From: Ceratobasidium sp. AG-K
Taxonomy: Eukaryota > Basidiomycota > Agaricomycetes > Cantharellales > Ceratobasidiaceae
Direction of reading: 5' to 3'
Assembly: GCA_037039685.1 (NCBI GenBank)
Contig: JAWNGF010000004.1
Coordinates: forward strand, 3,162,001-3,226,000
DNA length: 64,000 nucleotides
Shown: in pieces, positions 1-10,400 of the stretch
How positions within the stretch are numbered: the first letter of the stretch is position 1
How the letters are laid out: each line of letters starts with the position of its first letter
Translations under genes and position numbers: made by a program
The notes under the pieces: generated by a model
What the model saw: the letters and a program-made list of their open reading frames with translations, nothing else
Database searches by the model: none
Told to the model about the DNA's origin: nothing

Positions 1-2171
1 ATGAGCGACCCATCCTTTCTTGAAGTCGCAACCTCAATTCAAGACGCAATCCGACAAAATCTCGCACCTGCCCAACAATATGTTTCTCACTCGAACAATT
101 CGCCGTCCCTTGAACAATTAGCTGCTCAGCAACCCGCGCAGCAGCCTTTTCTCGACTTTACTCACCATGTATCGGGTTGGAAGCTGCCTGATAATGTCGT
201 CTCCGAGCTTACGGCCGTCATGCCAAAAGAGTCCATGAAGCACCACAAAGTGGCCGAGCAGGGCTATCTGCGCCTCTTGCACGATATTCACTCGAGATGT
301 GACACCGCGACGACCGTGAGCCTAATCCCTCACGCTAGAATCGCCCGTGATGCAATGTACAACCGGGCCGTGAGCGGACTCCTGGGCGTTGTTCAACAAC
401 TTGCCAACGGAGCTGACCAGGATGGCGGATCCGTATCGGGTGTTGATGACGAGGATGATTCCGGTAGGACCGACCTGCTTTATTCTTCCTCGTGCTAACC
501 TAACGTTCCTCTTCAGAAACATCCTCCAGTGAGGAAGAGGACGACGATGACCTTGAAGGTGCTGAGCTCGAAGAGCAACCCGAAGAGGATGAGAATTTGC
601 CGATGAAACCTGGCGAAGAAGTACCTCCCCTAGAAACCGTGCGATTAGTCTACGTTTATTTCTCGACCAATAACTCACCAATTGTGTCTGTTCTCTGCAG
701 AAATACCTCCCAATTTTCGAGGCGCTACACGAGCGAGGAAAGGTACTTACGAAACCCGAGAAAACATACTTGGTTGACTTGACGGGTATGACCTATCGGC
801 AAATCACCATTTGGGTACGTCTGGTCAGCGGATGCTGCGTTTCCCTTATTAACACCGGTGCTCGTATAGTTCCAAAATCGTCGACGAGGCGAACTAAAGG
901 AAGACATGAACGCCCGTATCTCGAGCTACGCAGCATCGGCCCATTCTGACCAAACTTCCGACCTGTCTGACGATGAGCTTATTCTCGAGAAACAATTGAA
1001 CAATGCCCAGCCCTCCGATACCACCTTCAACATCCGGTCTTGGCGACTTGCTTCAGCCTTTGCCTCGGCTGACGGCCCTTCACCAGCCTTTCCCCCTAGC
1101 CCAACCAAAGTTGGCTTCACGGATGTGATTGCACCTCGCCTGGACTCGGATACCGATAGCGATTTGTCTGACTCGGACGATGATTCTAACGGCGCCTGCC
1201 CTCGAGTCCCGTCTCTTACCACGTCGTCGGCCACATTCGATTCCAGCTCTGACCGCGGTCCGGCTACCGCCGCTTCAGCATCATCGTCTCAGGTACTTAC
1301 CGGGACCTACGCCGGACCAGCTGTTGCCACCGAGAAGCATGGTTCAACGGAACACAACCCTTCGTTTAGTCGACCAATCAAGCAACTTCCCCTTTCTCGT
1401 CGCACGTCGCCGCCCATTCAACAAAGGGCTGAGCCCCAGCAAGCGCCCGCGTTCAGCTTTAACTTTGCGGCCCCAGCCTCAAACACTCAGAACCAATTCC
1501 CCCCTGCAATGATCCCCGCCCCCGCACAACCTCCGCAGTTCGTCACATCAAACGAGCGCGGGCTGACCGTTGAGATGGATACTACACCACCAAGGTCGAC
1601 AATCACGCTCCGGTCTTCGCCAACCTCCGCGCCGGCCACTGCTAACCCAAGCAGCGGACCAACTCCGATTGTATCGCCCTCCTCGCCGGTGCTGCCTGCC
1701 GGATCACCAAACTCGGTACCCTCCCCTTCACCGTCCGGCAACTCGGCCTCGTCCCCACGGCCTGCTGTCAAGCCTCTTCCTCGTCGCACCGGTTGTGCTC
1801 CGCGGCCGCGACCACCCCCACGCGCGGGATCTATTGCCACCGTCCCGACTCCGGGACCGGCTACTGCAGCCAACTCAGCGCGCCCGTCGGTCGTGCTATC
1901 TCCTGTAGTGCTTCCGCCCTCAAGCAACCCTTCACTAGCGGGCACAACGCTTGGTGCCTTACTCAGGCCGAACATCCCCCCTCCGAGCATCCCTTCAGAA
2001 ATCGAAGACAGGCTGAGCGCGATGGCCGGTCGTATGGGCGTAGGCGCTGCACCTAATGCACGGAAACGCAACTCGTCAACCGTCGCTCCTATGCCTCCGC
2101 GTGGTGCATCGTTCAACTTTGGTCCATCCCCACTGCCTGGAGCCGGCTCCTCGCCAGGACCCCACGCCTAA
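1..2171 (+). CDS. Homeodomain transcription factor, HD2-like (mating-type class)
   Basis: Predicted exons are 1-463, 517-638, 701-814 and 870-2171, giving 666 residues. All junctions are GT-AG and in phase. The homeodomain lies at about residues 186-245 and ends in RQITIWFQNRRRRGE, with the helix-3 residues W, F, N and R in place. The third intron splits the W and F codons. The spacing fits a 60-residue non-TALE domain, which in basidiomycete mating-type loci marks HD2 rather than HD1. An acidic stretch precedes the domain. The C-terminal ~420 residues are Ser/Pro/Ala-rich and low in complexity, like the activation or regulatory tails of such factors. Expected role: nuclear DNA-binding protein that heterodimerises with an HD1 partner after mating. 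No HD1 gene is visible; a divergent partner would lie left of base 1. The start is the first base of the window, so an upstream start or exon cannot be excluded. An unrelated homeobox regulator remains possible. Confidence 0.8.
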
Positions 2172-3177
2172 ATCTTCGTATTCCTTCGTCTCGCACTATG
2201 CATCCTGCCATATGCATTTCCAAGTGCGCGATCTATTATGCATCTTCACCCTCGCATCTCATATGATCATCATCTCTCATTGTACACGATCGATTACAGG
2301 CCTCTTTGACAAACTTTCCTCGTCGTTCACGTCCTTCCAGCCTGGGTTTGTTCGTGCTTGTAAACTTACACTTGTTAACTTTACGTTCTATTTATCTGCT
2401 ACATGTATTTTTTTTCTATTGGGAGTAATGAACACCGGATATTTTTGCGTACAGGTTGTCTGCTCTTGAGCGCTAATTATACCCACATCAATCAGTTCCA
2501 TGGCAGCCTTCACGTGATCTAGTGTCACCGTTTGAGCTTCTCAAGCGCATACAGCTAGGTCTCGAACGCCAATTCGCAAACAGCAAGGTACGGTGGCAGG
2601 TATAAAGATGGTAGGAGAGTACCAATGGCGGCGCGGACGCGGAACTTACGATTGGATAGGGGTGACTCGGGACGCGTGCGAAACATCAATCACCAAATCA
2701 GGGATATGCATGTACTTTCACCGCCCCAGAGGCTGCAGTCTCTAAAGACCTGGAGCAAAAATCAAACGCACCCACGAAAGGAATACCAGTTCCCACTGCT
2801 CGTGTTCGCTTGCTTTGACAGTTTCAAACCTGAAATGCCGCAAGCGCCCAGGACGTCAAGTCAATGTCGGTAGGAATGGCTACCCGAGATCAACAACTTG
2901 AGCGCGCCGCCAGGAGGAAAGTGGAACAAGGGGATGCGAGTGCTAGGCTCGGAAATATGTGTAGTCCAAGTGGGCTTTCAGGTCATAAAATTTATCAACT
3001 AACATATGCGTCCGACCACTGTATAGACAATCACACGACCGATACATGTTTTAATATGAGTACCCATGTGTTAGCTATAGGGATTGGATGAAATCGATTG
3101 GAGTCAACCATCAGCGATATCATCAGGCGGCTATTGATGAACGGGCTCACTCGAATGAACTATGCGATGAGCGCTGC
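2172..3177. other. Intergenic region 3' of the homeodomain gene
   Basis: AT-richer sequence holding the 3' UTR and terminator of the homeodomain gene, followed by about 600 bases in which I see only short, compositionally unremarkable reading frames with no recognisable product. Confidence 0.5.
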
Positions 3178-3336
3178 TCACGGGCAGCTGCTACCCATAC
3201 AGAACCATTCGTCACCTTTTTTAGTGCACGAGCAGCCGCGGGGGACCATGGGAGGGGCGTTAGAAGCTGTGACAGTTGACGCAGTGACGAGCGCAATGAT
3301 GGCGGCAGAGATGGCGGTGCGAACGGAGAAGTTCAT
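3178..3336 (-). CDS. Small secreted cysteine peptide, copy 1 (52 aa)
   Basis: A single-exon 52-residue product that I do not recognise as a named family. It starts MNFSVRTAISAAIIALVTAS, a classic signal peptide of about 24 residues. The predicted mature part is about 27 residues: a Pro-rich APPMVPRG segment, then a four-cysteine motif C-x-C-x8-C-x4-C followed by the terminal Pro. Three other intact genes (4666-4824, 5934-6092, 11842-12000) have exactly the same length and cysteine spacing, which is strong evidence that this is a real gene. A TATA-like element lies 65 bp upstream of the ATG. The likely role is an extracellular signal, antimicrobial or effector-like peptide, but the sequence does not decide which. 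There is no CaaX end, so it is not a lipopeptide mating pheromone. Confidence 0.75.
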   Translation of the reverse strand: MNFSVRTAISAAIIALVTASTVTASNAPPMVPRGCSCTKKGDEWFCMGSSCP

Positions 3337-3400
3337 GATTGACTGTGAATAACTACTGCAAAAGTGGATGTTAAACAACAACACATACGCCCACCGTGTA

Positions 3401-3477
3401 TTTATACTTTCTGAAACTCTCCTAGCCATATGTCAAACGAATGTCACGATAGACATCGTACACGTGCAATGCCCGAG
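3401..3477 (-). promoter_or_regulatory. Promoter elements of peptide copy 1
   Basis: On the minus strand, a TATAAA box (3401-3406) lies 65 bp before the ATG, and the 10-mer CTCGGGCATT (3468-3477) lies about 130 bp before it. The same two elements occur at matching places upstream of copies 2 and 3 while sequence between them differs, so the pair looks like a retained promoter module. Confidence 0.5.
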
Positions 3478-3503
3478 CAGACCGCCATATTGTCATATCA
3501 GCT

Positions 3504-3697
3504 GAGCAGCACTATGAACCCATATTCGCCGGACAATCCGCAGGTTCTCTGTGGGTAAGTCAGGTCTTGGAGTCCGCGTGGCTTGAGCGATGCGGAATAT
3601 CCGCAGGAGTTCTGCGGAAAGTGGCCAAAATCTGCAGAACTCCTACTGATACGCACCTGCGGATTGTCCGGAGAACGGGGTTCCATGGTGCAGAGCA
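3504..3697. repeat. Imperfect long inverted repeat (hairpin / MITE-like)
   Basis: The outer arms include ccggacaatccgcaggt at about 3529-3545 and its exact reverse complement at about 3655-3671; similarity extends outward to about 40 bp per arm. Inside is a second inverted pair (gagttctgc and gcagaactc). The whole ~190 bp can fold into one long hairpin. No coding capacity is seen. A non-autonomous DNA transposon is the simplest explanation; I could not identify a clear target duplication. Confidence 0.6.
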
Positions 3698-4305
3698 CCA
3701 GAGGACCGCTCCAGGTGCTTCAGGCGCTATCTATACGCCCATTGATGCATGCGTCTCGGTGAGCATGCGGGGTTGAGGTTCTTTGATCCGCTCATGGATC
3801 ACTCGGCTTGATACCCAAAGGAGACGCCGATAACTCGACAGAGTGGTCGAGCCTGGATTTGAGTCGTGTGGGTAGTAGGTATAAGCAATGGTGCGCAGTC
3901 CGACTGATAACTACGCTCCGATGATCGTAAATATGCACATGTAAGGTCCGGACAGGGTTATCACCCGGCCGATGCTTCAGGACAATATTCGATGGTCACA
4001 TATCCTAGGCACATCGAGGGAAATACATCCAGATGCAACTGTGCCCCTAGACTGATAGCCGAAGAGAGCCATGTTGGAGCGTAAACAACGGATCTGGCCG
4101 TGGAGACGTTATGATTTGTGACAGCCACCACAATTGGATAGGCGTTAAACACAAGGTCTCCATAGACAGAACGCAGTACAAGATATGCCAAGGGGTACTC
4201 AGGATAGGGAATGAAGCTCGCGGTCACGGACAATAGCTACGCATATAGGGGCAGTATGAAATAAACTCGAATTAACATGGAGTAATCGCCATGCACAGCG
4301 ATGTT

Positions 4306-4828
4306 TAGTGGCGGTTTCAAGAAGTCTCTACGGCAGCCCAACGGGATAAAACTCCCAGTGTGTATGCCAAAAAATACATCCCAGAGCATAATTAGCTGAT
4401 CATGAGGCCTCTCAAGCGGCTATATCGTGGTAACGCCAAAACCTAGCTGCTGGGGACAGGGGTATTGCGGCTTATAACAAAATCACATTGGTCCGTTGGA
4501 GTGCAGATATACATGACAGAAATGTGACTATATGTAGAAACCATGGCTCATAATCTCTGGGTCAGGTTTAGATTTTATGAGAACTTGTTAGGACCAGCAA
4601 TTAGCAACTTCGTAACGGTGCTGCTGATCAAAGAACTCACGCGTATGGTGCACGCCAAACAATGCTCACGGGCAGGTAGTTCCCCCGCAGAGCCATTCGT
4701 CACCCTTTTTGACGCATGAGCAGCCGCGGGGAACCATGGGAGGGGCGCTAGCAGCTGTCACGGTCGACGCAGCGACGAGTGCGAAGACAACGGCGGAGAC
4801 GGCAGTGCGAATAGAGAAGTTCATGGTG
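4306..4828. repeat. Segmental duplication, left copy
   Basis: Aligns without gaps (constant offset 7176) to 11482-12004. The first ~350 bp differ at only a few bases; the peptide gene at the end of the segment is more diverged. The unit carries the whole of a peptide gene (copy 2 here, copy 4 there) plus its 3' flank. Confidence 0.85.
4666..4824 (-). CDS. Small secreted cysteine peptide, copy 2 (52 aa)
   Basis: A 52-residue secreted peptide beginning MNFSIRTAVSAVVFALVAAS and ending in a CGGTTCP tail. It has the same signal peptide, APPMVPRG linker and C-x-C-x8-C-x4-C pattern as copy 1; differences sit mainly in the hydrophobic core of the signal and at residues between cysteines 3 and 4. The TATA-like box is 53 bp upstream of the ATG. 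It lies inside the left copy of a segmental duplication whose right copy carries the fourth gene. Function unknown: secreted, probably disulfide-bonded. Confidence 0.75.
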   Translation of the reverse strand: MNFSIRTAVSAVVFALVAASTVTAASAPPMVPRGCSCVKKGDEWLCGGTTCP

Positions 4829-4876
4829 GAGCAAAGGGAATCAGGGAATACTGTCCACCATCGATTCAAACGGGTA

Positions 4877-4952
4877 TTTATATCTTTAGAAAGTCCAAAC
4901 GCTTATGGAGTGAACAGATGCTATGGTGGTGCACGCGTATGTAATGCCCGAG
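4877..4952 (-). promoter_or_regulatory. Promoter elements of peptide copy 2
   Basis: A TATA-like box (4877-4882) and the shared 10-mer CTCGGGCATT on the minus strand (4943-4952), about 53 and 119 bp upstream of the ATG; same order and similar spacing as for copies 1 and 3. Confidence 0.5.
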
Positions 4953-5933
4953 CATCGGAGCGGAGCGCTAAAAACCCACTTAGCACCCCTCGGAGTCATC
5001 CGCATACATTGATACGTGCATATCAGCGAGCATGTGGGCACTGAGGTTCTTTGATCTGTTCCAAGATAACAGGCACTTGTGGCTATCCGCGAATACTGCA
5101 AGGAAGTTTCTTGCTAGCAAGCATTCTAAGAAAATGGTAGGCAACTCATCAAGTTCATACAATTAATCATCATGGAAAGTGTGTAAGAAGCGTACGGGAT
5201 TCTATGTATATAGAATTTGCCTCGTGCTACGGCGTGTGATGAGCGCTTAGGTTATCGCCTCGAGCAGTCTTTGCACACGCATGCACGCATCTGAAACATG
5301 CCTTTTGAGAGTTTACGTTTACAATAACCCAGAATTCAAAATCTACCGAGCTCTTGAGTATAGAGAAAATTATAGCATTCCTCCGAAGAACCAAGGGTCA
5401 GGGAGTGAACGAATATCTGCCTTCGCACCATATCTAACTTTCGTTAACCAAGCAGGGTTCGAAGGAAACCACAGACAAGTCGACGCGTGTGTGAACTTGA
5501 TTCGATTCGCTGACACCCCAATCCAACAATGTGCATGATGATTTAGGATCAAATAATAGGTTTATACCTTTATGAAAATATCAGTGCGGAATTAATTAGC
5601 ACCGAACGGTACCCTAGGCTAGTGGATTGCAATATTAAGCTTCGGGTGGGAGTAGCTATTTATGACCTGGTGGCTACTTGCAATATATAGCTCGAGTTTT
5701 AGTCGGCCTTCAGTCGCTCTACGAATACTAGCGATACTACTATGCATTTGCGACATTCTTCGTTGACCAAAAATGTATGGAGATGACAAAGACACCAACT
5801 ACATCTACAACTTATAGAGTTACAAGCCCCCTATTCGTCAGCTCGAGTCAAAAACCTGAGAACAAGTCATTAGAACTAGCGATTAGCAACGTTGATGAGC
5901 GGACTCACTTAAATGACGCGCAACAGGTGTTAT
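4953..5933. other. Intergenic region between peptide copies 2 and 3
   Basis: Beyond the promoter of copy 2, no gene or clear repeat is visible; short reading frames here have no recognisable composition or homology. Confidence 0.4.
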
Positions 5934-6092
5934 TCATGGGCAAGTAGTGCCACTGCAGAACCATTCATCGCCCTTTTTGACGCATGAGCAGCCGCGGGGG
6001 ACCATGGGAGGGGCGTTGGCAGCCGTGACGGTCGACGCAGCGACAAGCGCGAAGACGACGGCAGAGATAGTAGCGCGAATAGAGAAGTTCAT
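5934..6092 (-). CDS. Small secreted cysteine peptide, copy 3 (52 aa)
   Basis: Third intact 52-residue member, starting MNFSIRATISAVVFALVAAS and ending CSGTTCP. Its stop context (CCATGA) removes the GT dinucleotide that in copies 1, 2 and 4 follows the last cysteine. That argues that all copies end at this TGA and do not splice onward. Signal peptide, Pro-rich linker and all four cysteines are intact. TATA and upstream 10-mer are present. Confidence 0.75.
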   Translation of the reverse strand: MNFSIRATISAVVFALVAASTVTAANAPPMVPRGCSCVKKGDEWFCSGTTCP

Positions 6093-6151
6093 GGTTGGGT
6101 GCCAGGGGTTAAGAGTGAGTGCTAGTTATTCGTCCTTAATCTGAAAGTGCA

Positions 6152-6229
6152 TTTATATCCTCAAAAAATACCAAAGTTCACGGAGTATGAGCGAACACCA
6201 TGGCGGTGCGCGAAGATGTAATGCCCGAG
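6152..6229 (-). promoter_or_regulatory. Promoter elements of peptide copy 3
   Basis: TATA-like box at 6152-6157 (60 bp before the ATG) and the 10-mer CTCGGGCATT at 6220-6229 (about 128 bp before it), matching the layout upstream of copies 1 and 2. Confidence 0.5.
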
Positions 6230-7442
6230 GACCGGAGCGGAATGTCGGAAACCCGTGTCGGACACTCCAGATCCTGGCATCATTCAGTTACGTGCATAAA
6301 TTGACGCACGCGTGACAGTGAGCATGTGAACGTCGCGGTTCTTTGATCCGTTTCAAGACAACTGGCGCTCATGGCTATTTGTGAATGCTACAAAAAAGGA
6401 AGTTTCCTACCTTAAACGGCCTTTGGGTAATTGAGAACATGTACCCGAGGACTTGAAGGAGCGCCTGCGACTCGCCGAGCCTTCAAACGTAATAGGCCAT
6501 AGCTATCCCTTGCAAGGAACCAATGGTAGAAAGGAGGGGACTGGTGTCTCCATTTTGCTACGCCCAACTGAATCGCTTGACCAGCGCGCTTGGGCGATTT
6601 GTTCCGCAGCCTCTGCCTCGCATTTGGCGACAAAGGCTTCAACAGGAATGAAGGGTACACACAATGTAGATAGCGATGAACCCGAAATCAGTTATGATTA
6701 CAAAGTGACAATTTAAACAAGTATTGCGAGAAAGTAAATAGCGTTATCAAGGTCTAAATGATAGTACAATGGCGGCACTGTTACAGATTACGATGGGGTT
6801 CCGATAGAGTGACCTTAGCACCAGCTCGTAAAAATTTGGTTAAATAATGTGAGATTCGTGGCGCCTCACTCGTGCTACCAAAGGAGAAGTAAAGTGTGTT
6901 GTTTTGAATGGATACCAACCTCCATCTTATTAACTCAGCCTGCCGTTGATTCCCTGAGCTTCATATTTTAGACTTGTTACAATTCGTCTTCGGTAATTCC
7001 AACGTGCTGGAGCTTAGAGTAGTTCGAGCATCACTGATATTCGTATAGAAATACCGGTATATGCGCTCGAGGCTCAACTCGATTAAGAAACCTCGTCCTT
7101 GCAATCAAATCTACATCCATGGGTCTCAAGTGTTAGATTTAGCCTTGTCCTTGGTGAGTTAATTTTAGCAAATTAAATAAAACCATTACCCATTTCTAGA
7201 CCGCAACACCTGCTTGCCTCACCTCGAGATCAGAAAATTACCCACAAACTATGGTTTACTGCTCAATACCGCAGCCTGCGTCCTGTCATCGGGGGTTCTC
7301 AAGGGTTCTCAAGGAATGTGTCTTATTTCTCCCAAGCCTACGAGGTTTCAATACGGAAGAATGATTAGGAAACACAAGGAGAAAATACACAGATAAGGAG
7401 CAAAGATTGGATCGGAGAATCAAGCGATTTCCAAGGCAATGC
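6230..7442. other. Gene-free spacer before the LINE
   Basis: Short frames on both strands (for example 6412-6660 minus) show no domain, no splice-supported extension and no paralogue in the window. Nothing further could be supported. Confidence 0.4.
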
Positions 7443-7457
7443 TGCCTTGTCACGTGA
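7443..7457. repeat. LINE target-site duplication, left
   Basis: The 15-mer tgccttgtcacgtga, repeated exactly at 11456-11470 on the far side of the LINE. Confidence 0.9.
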
Positions 7458-10400
7458 ACAAGACCCATGGTGGGGTCCAATCGGCCACACTAAGTCTATC
7501 TCTGACTCTGACTCTCCTATCTATGGCACCACCGCCTCACGCGCATGGCACTGCCGCCTTCTTCCCCCGGATATCGGGCCTACTTGCCCCCCTGGGGTCT
7601 CTATTTATTATTGCAAAGGGGTCTCAGGCCTCATGGCTACACTGGCTGCTGACATTCCTCTCTCCAGAGACAACCTTGCCGTCGACTTCCAGCTCCACGG
7701 CAACAAAATCCGCATTCACAATGTCTACCTCCACGGCGAGCGGTTTAACCGAATGCTCACCAATATCATTGAGCATCCTCATGACATGGACACTCCCTCT
7801 GTCATTGCTGGCGACTTCAACCTCCATCACCAATTATGGCAGCTCGGGGACTCACCCCCACCGTCGCAGTCTGCCAAATCTACTGATCTCGCCGAGTGGA
7901 TCCTTGCGAATGACCTCGACATCCTTAACCACCTAAATGTGCCCACCCGTAGAGGCAAGCGCAACCAACGCGACTCGATCATCGACCTCACTATTATCAA
8001 TACGCAAGCTCGCGAACTGGGACTCATCAATGACTGGGAGTGCTCGCCCGATCATGCCATGGGATCCGACCATAACTGCATAACATGGTCGATCCAACCA
8101 TTATGCAGTCCACAGTACTCACCCCGTGCACCGACTTTCAGGTACTGCATAGACACTGAACGACACAATGACTGGGTCGCTGAACTGGCACTACAAATCG
8201 AACACAACCCCCTCCCCGTACACTATCAACATACTCAAGATCTCGAATGCGGGGCTCGATTGATCCTCCAAGCTATGCAGGACGCGACTCGGAAAGTCAT
8301 GAAGCGGATCGAGGTCAATACCAAAGCCCCACGGGCCAAGTGGTGGAACGAGGAGTGCGATATGGCGGTTGGAAACATCAACCGATGCACCGATGGAGGG
8401 GCCCCCCTTGAACAAGCCCAAGGTCAACTCCGTTCTGCCATCCGCCGAGCCAAACGCGACCACTTCAACGAACTCCTCCAAGAGGTCACCATCGATAACC
8501 TCTTTGAGAAGACAAACTGGTACAAGGGCAAGCGAAACTCGAAGGTGCCACCACTTAGGGTCAACGGAGAAGTACTCGTGGATCCACAGGCACAGGCCAG
8601 AGCGTTCAAGGAGGCCTTCTTCCCATCCAACCCACCCGAAGTTGACTCCACAGATCCTCTGGGCATACCACTCCAGCCCAGAAGAAACCACCACCCGATC
8701 ACCCGACACGAGGTCCAGACCGCATTAGATAAGTCGTCCAACACCTCAGCTCCTGGCACTTTCGGCACCAACTATCGCCTACTCAAATGGGCTTTTCAGG
8801 CACTGCCGGACCAAATTGTACAACTGTACAACGGATGCCTGGAGCTTGGATATCACCCGACCTGCCTCCGCAACGCTGTTGTACAAGTCATACCCAAACC
8901 TAACAAGAGCGATATGTCTAACCCACGCTCTTACCGCCCCATCTCCCTTCTAGAGACGCTCTCCAAATGCCTGGAGAAGGTCATGACAACTCGACTACTC
9001 CATGAGGTCGGGAAGTTCAACCTAATCCCATTCACCCAATTTGGCGGCCGGGACAACTCCTCCTGCGTTGACGCTGGACTCACCCTCGCACACGACGTCC
9101 AATCAGCCTGGTCACATGGACAACAAGCCTCGCTACTCACCATGGACATCTCGGGATACTTCAATGTCAACCACGATCGTCTCATATTCACTCTCCGTCG
9201 TCTTGGCTTCGCCGACACCATCTGTGGCTGGCTCGGATCCTATCTCCAGAATCGCTCCATCCAGATTAGAATCGACGATCTCCTATGCAATCCGGTCTTG
9301 CTTCAGCCTGTAGGGATTCCACAAGGGTCTCCGCTCTCTCCCGTTCTCTCTTCGCTCTACTTGCTCCCAATCCTCTACCTCTTTTGCCATGAGCCCGAGA
9401 TCTCAGTCCGAGCATACGTTGACGACTTCACTATCATGGTTACTGGCCGGTCCTTCAACTCTAATTGGGACGAACTCGAGGAAGCCGCCCAGACAGCCAA
9501 CTCCACCCTCAGGAAGCTTGGCCTTGAATTCGAACTCGAGAAGAGCGAACTCATCCACTTTGCCTGCTCAAACCGCGACCTGACGCAGAACCCGAACGTT
9601 GTCCTAGAGAAACCCAACGGCGGCGCGCATACCGTCAGAGCTGCTGACTCTATTCGATGGCTGGGGTTCTTCCTCGACCGTCGGCTGAACTTCAAGGACC
9701 ACGTACGCAAGATGGCCATCAAAGGACTGTCCGTCATTGCCGGCCTCAAGATGCTCGCCAATACGGTCCGTGGGCTCTCAGTCTACCACGCCCGCATCCT
9801 CTTCAAAACCTGCGTCGTCCCCATCCTCACATACGGGTCTTCAATATGGTTCCGGTCCAGGAACTACAAGCCGCTCATTGCACCCATTGTGAAAACCCAG
9901 AACGTCGGACTCCGGTGGCTCCTTGGAGCATTCCGCACGTCGCCAGTCCCCACTATGGAACATGCAGCGTCGATTGCACCCATGCACATCACACTCCAAA
10001 AGCTCATCGAACACGCCTCTGCCCGCCTCCGCCGCTTACCCATCAAATCAGAAATTGCCCGTCGCCTCCCAGTGACGTGGGACTCGCACGACCAAGCTGC
10101 GCCCCAGCCTGACACCTCCCGCACCTCTCAAACTACCTCCATATATGCGATTGCATCCCTGTCCCACCCCGACATCGAGTACATCGACCCATACCTGGCC
10201 AGCCCGTGGGAGTCGCCTGACGATTTCGGACGGAGACTCAAAATCATATGCCCCACCTCAGAGGATAGCCGCAGCGAACGCGACCATGCAGTGGAAACCG
10301 CCATAGGCATGATCGCAGCGGAGTCTGCATCCAGCCGTATGATGGTATTCACTGACGGCTCAGCGCGTATCGTGGCAGGTTGCCGAAAGGTTGGCTGCGG

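Noticed and set aside
3150..3181. A splice donor (CCCGTGAGC) at the end of peptide copies 1 and 2 suggesting a further exon
   Set aside because: Copy 3 has CCATGA at the same place, destroying the donor but keeping the TGA, so the conserved feature is the stop codon.
6412..6716. Overlapping open frames on both strands upstream of the LINE
   Set aside because: No paralogue, domain, splice support or promoter; overlapping frames on both strands are expected by chance.
7439..7936. An ATG-started 165-codon frame at the left edge of the LINE
   Set aside because: It is a different frame over the endonuclease coding region and its ATG lies in pre-insertion target DNA.
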